Below are positions 60,601-64,000 of a stretch of DNA of 64,000 nt, in pieces; the first letter of the stretch is position 1; each line of letters opens with the position of its first letter. The stretch is taken from positions 46,194,619 through 46,258,618 of the forward strand of contig JASFXZ010000001.1 of the NCBI GenBank assembly GCA_032209605.1, in the 5' to 3' direction. The DNA comes from Mactromeris polynyma. Taxonomy: Eukaryota; Mollusca; Bivalvia; Venerida; Mactridae. A program made the translations under genes and the position numbers. The notes beneath the pieces were generated by a model that searched no databases, was not told the origin of the DNA, and saw only the letters and a program-made list of their open reading frames with translations.

Positions 60601-61270
60601 CACAAACAAACTGCAGGATGTTGGATGATAGTTCGATGTGGGGTTCCTAGGGTATTTTTCAACATTTTTGCGGGTTCCATGCCCGCCGGTGAAAGGACTG
60701 CTGTATGTTTTCTATTTAGTAACTAGTTTGTGTATGCAGCATTTGAATATGTGAATTTCGTATTGAAGATACTAAGTATTTGAAATGTAGATATACCCAT
60801 TGCGATTCTGTATTCTAGTTTGCGCATAATTATTCAAAGTAATACGACTGCGACACAACTAAGCGATATCAAATATTCAAAAACGTTTTAATTGTAATAG
60901 GACCTTACAAGTGCCAAGTCTGTATGAGTATCACATGCTAATGGTGAAATACGCGATATGCTATCTAGCTTACTGGATTTGGAGACAATGTGTGTCTCTT
61001 ACACCCTAATGATCACAGTGTTGCTGTTTCGAATGAAATTAGAGCTACTTGATAATCCATGAAACCCCTATTCGACAATTTCGCAACAAAAGTATTTCAT
61101 TAGGTCTTGAAGGTAATTATTGTTATCACATAACTTGCACTCCAGGAGTGGCATAAAGCAGTGACATAAATATCATATGTAACTATATTACATAAATAGC
61201 CGAATCACAGCACTATTTAACGTCTATATAAAGATTGAAAACAATCTATTTATGGTGTTATATGTGATAA
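60601..61270. other. Intergenic DNA, no gene seen
   Basis: No features recognised. Confidence 0.45.
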
Positions 61271-61393
61271 ATAGAATCTTACATTCGTGCTTATTTGATA
61301 TTGTTTTTATGAAACTCGTCGACTAAAACGAATATATTCAGTCGACTCGTTTCATAAAAACAATATCAAATAAGCACTCATGTAAGATCCTCT
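61271..61393. repeat. Long hairpin, about 54-bp arms
   Basis: The left arm (61271-61324) includes GCTTATTTGATATTGTTTTT then ATGAAAC-TCGTCGACT. The right arm (61340-61393) is its reverse complement with few mismatches, and the loop is 15 bases. Flanks are AT-rich (TATATATA right of it). It resembles a hairpin RNA precursor or a short fold-back element. It shares no sequence with the hairpin at 48109. Confidence 0.87.
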
Positions 61394-62663
61394 ATATATA
61401 ATAGTTTACCAAAGCATAGTTTCTTTTGTCCGCTGGCACCGCGTCAGTAGTAAAATATCCGTATACTGTCTGTTGTACGAGGATAAACGCAGACAACGAT
61501 ACGAGAATGCCCTTTCAAAATAACCCCTTATCTTTCACAGGATTGACCTCCCTACTGTGTAAGAACAATCCGGTTTGTTTTCAACACTTTATGTTCGATA
61601 ACGTATGCGAGTATGGAATTAAATTATGATACAAGAAGTTTGTTCACTCTATGTATTGTGGTGTCCTTCTTTAACATAGATGTGTTTGGGGGAGAGGAGG
61701 AACAAAGCAGGTATAACCTGACGGTGCGAATGCCAAGTGCTATTTCAAACAAGGTTTGACTTTTGGTTATTGTTTCTTCCACTTTAATGTGAATGAGTCA
61801 AATAGTATGGTTGATGGGTTAGATAGGATTTAGAACTGTTTACGTTCATGACGGATATTTTCTTATATCGAAGGCTTAAAATTCATCCTTACAATATTTG
61901 CGTCGATGGCGAAGTGTTTTATAGAGGACGTAGTCTAATAAACATTCAACGGAATGTACGTACGTGATGGTTATCATGAAGGCGATATTCCAATGTCTCC
62001 ATTCATAGACGAGGACAAAACATGAACCTTAGCGTTGTAAGTGTGATAAGCAGATTTTGTTGAACTACATTCTGGAAGCTACGGATTGAGTCACAGAAGG
62101 GACAGGCTAGGTACATTTTCTTTCACGTGCAGCGTAGTCTATATACAGATACTCGCTCACGTAAAGCCTACGTACCATGAGTGGAGATGACGAGAATATA
62201 TCCATAATGTGCTACCTTGTGAAACTTATGTGTAAAATATTAATCTTATTTGTTTACTGGGTTGATGAACGGTTATACATGTTTATACAGTGCATCCTCT
62301 TCCGAGCGGCCATCTCTTAAACAACAAACCCTATAAATCAATAACTCCTGAAGTAAGAATTTACTCAAGTTTAACCCCCTCTACAGCACTAACCTCTTGA
62401 CAACAGTCAACGGTCATGTTTGTCTCTGGAGATGTTGCACTATAACCATAAAATAAATAGGTAAAATAAAAGCATACTATGTTATATGAACCTGCGTTAT
62501 AGTGGTTAACTGGATATTTCGTTTATAGTCAGATGAACTGCTGTGTCACTCACAAAGACTCCAACCCGACGAAGCGTATGTTTGTAAGTAATTTATTTAA
62601 CAACTATCTGTGTTGCTCGCACGACCAATATCTACGTATAGGTGTATTTGTCCGAATGTAGCC
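61394..62663. other. Intergenic DNA, no gene seen
   Basis: A 67-codon plus-strand frame (61426-61629) has no recognisable features. Nothing is called. Confidence 0.45.
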
Positions 62664-62891
62664 CGCCCAGCTAGCTCATTTGGTAGTGCGCTAAACTATC
62701 ATCCGGCAGATCTGGGTTCGATTCTCGGGTAAGGCAGGTTATGTTCTTCCGTGACATTGGCTACGGTCATGTCCTCCACGTGTGGAGAAATTGCCAGCAA
62801 GTTTGTACTGGTTGATAATTAATTCGATGAAAACTGGTTGGACTCCGTATATTAGAGAAAAAATGTTTAAAACGGCGTAGAACCGGATGAA
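62664..62891 (+). mobile_element. tRNA-derived SINE, copy 3
   Basis: A box TAGCTCATTTGG and B box GGTTCGATTCT (62715-62725) are followed by GGCAGGTTATGTTCTTCCGT and CACGTGTGGAGAAATTG. It ends ACGGCGTAGAACCGGATGA. The GGTCAACTGACCGCC block of the other copies is shortened here. Confidence 0.8.
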
Positions 62892-63447
62892 CGAATGATA
62901 AGCCATCCGAATTCGTTATAAAATCGTGCATGGTTTTTACCACCAAATTGGTTGTTCATACGTTTGTCGAAGCCTAATACAACTGTATCTGGTGGTATTG
63001 CAATTAACGTATTGTTTGATATTGCACTAAATGAATCAATTTTAAAGCAATAAGACATAGAAACCTAACAATGACTGCATGAATCATAAATGTGTACGCC
63101 AGTGGTACATTAAATGTATTATGCATTTGACATATTGTCGAGATCAACCTGAATAAAGTTGGTCGTGAACTATTAATTTGCACTCCTTTTATTTATGCAC
63201 CATAGTCTTTCAATTTAATTTACACCCTCATACCTACCCATTGGGTTACATCAAGTTGATGAACTGTTGTATCTTGGCCTTCATTGTTGTTAACATTCCA
63301 TTGCTACAGTGGAATTCATCCCACATGCTACAAAGAAAGTGGCACATCACATGATGGTGTATGGATGTAGTACACCAGGATCTGATGCTCCCTATTGGTC
63401 ATGTGGGGAAATGGATGACCACTCTAACAGGTACCCGATTATATATA
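62892..63447. other. Intergenic DNA, no gene seen
   Basis: No feature recognised. A 63-codon minus-strand frame overlaps the SINE tail and is not a gene. Confidence 0.4.
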
Positions 63448-63571
63448 CAGTCAGACTTCGTTCATTCGAATCATCGGGACCGAAATTTTGACGTGCATCG
63501 GGGCCTGATATTTATTTCGGATGATACCAAGTATTCGGATTGAAGGTGGTCAAATAAACGAGGTCCGATTG
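63448..63571. mobile_element. pogo/Tigger-like MITE, copy 3
   Basis: It begins CAGTCAGACTTCGTTCATTC and ends ACGAGGTCCGATTG, flanked by TA. The interior GGATGATACCAAGTATTCGG matches the copies at 19839 and, inverted, 36459. Confidence 0.72.
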
Positions 63572-63641
63572 TAACATATTTTGCGCAGCATTGATTAATT
63601 GTTATATTACCAATGTTATATGGTTTAATTCACTACAACTT

Positions 63642-63753
63642 TCCACTAACCGTCCCAATGCGGTATTCCTTTCCTCTCAACATATATGTGTGTGTTGCGT
63701 CCCCTTGCCTTTGTAATAGTCGGCATGTACGCGTATGTACACTCTTTCATCAA
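63642..63753 (+). mobile_element. Left-part fragment of the dispersed TIR repeat
   Basis: CCACTAACCGTCCCAATGCG, ATTCCTTTCCTCTCAAC and ATATATGTGTGTGTTGCG follow the order of 53568-53650 (CCACTGACCTTTCCAGGGC, TCCCTTCCTTCAACC, ATGTATATGTGTGTGTTG). The GTACGCGTATGTACACTC end also corresponds. Beyond 63753 the similarity ends. Confidence 0.5.
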
Positions 63754-64000
63754 AGTCACTTTGTGCTTTTGGAGTGGATGTTCAGTTTGTATTTGGCGTT
63801 TAGTGTTCGACTTTTATGTTAGATTTTGGCACACATTATTCAATAACTGATATACATGTAATTGCTTAAATCATTTTACATCAGTTACTAAACCATTGCA
63901 AACATAGATTTGACAAAATTGTTCCGAAATGCACAAAAGTCGAAATTTTGTTTTGTAATCCAACCAAATTTGTTTATCCGCACATAGGTCAGTATGTGGA

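Overview
The window looks like eukaryotic nuclear DNA from a lophotrochozoan, most likely a mollusc and probably a bivalve. It has no operons, Shine-Dalgarno sites or dense ORFs. It does have a spliced secreted-peptide gene, tRNA-derived SINEs, the 3' end of an animal LINE ORF2, PIF/Harbinger and pogo/Tigger-like DNA-transposon relics, and many minisatellites. The taxon is an inference from repeat style; nothing in the window fixes the species.

Genes. I can support one protein-coding locus well: the minus-strand last coding exon of a neuropeptide-type precursor (12490-12939). It has a signal peptide, a short Cys-containing spacer and three related peptides, each with a Pro-Leu/Phe-X-Arg-Gly-Gly/Ala-Tyr core and separated by dibasic sites. 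A candidate internal exon (49069-49349, minus) and a short secreted ORF (29052-29366, minus) are weak. Nearly all other long open frames lie inside tandem arrays and are artefacts of repeated units that lack stop codons.

Layout. 0-5 kb: AT-rich DNA with three MITE or fold-back elements and an 87-bp duplication. 5.2-8.7 kb: a minus-strand SINE, a 33-bp minisatellite of about 2.5 kb and a second SINE. 10.3-11.1 kb: a 62-bp array. 11.5-14.1 kb: a long-TIR MITE, the peptide gene and a LINE 3' fragment. 16.6-21.6 kb: MITE relics and a 32-bp array. 22-24.1 kb: three arrays in a row (35, 22-23 and 17 bp). 26.3-28.3 kb: a 29-bp array. 30-41 kb: SINE, a 30-bp CCAAT-box array, MITEs and a dispersed TIR repeat. 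42.6-48.2 kb: 32-bp, 42-bp and 39-bp arrays and a long hairpin. 49-55 kb: PIF/Harbinger remains and two further copies of the TIR repeat, one with an internal 41-bp array. 55.5-60.6 kb: 63-bp, 32-bp and 52-bp arrays. 61-64 kb: a second long hairpin, a SINE and a pogo-like MITE.

Fifteen distinct minisatellites cover roughly a quarter of the window (about 16-17 kb by my hand estimate). Several unrelated arrays show a dimeric higher-order pattern, and two carry multi-unit block duplications. All unit lengths, copy numbers and element borders were read by eye and may be off by a few bases. No regulatory interaction between the peptide gene and the repeats can be shown from the sequence.
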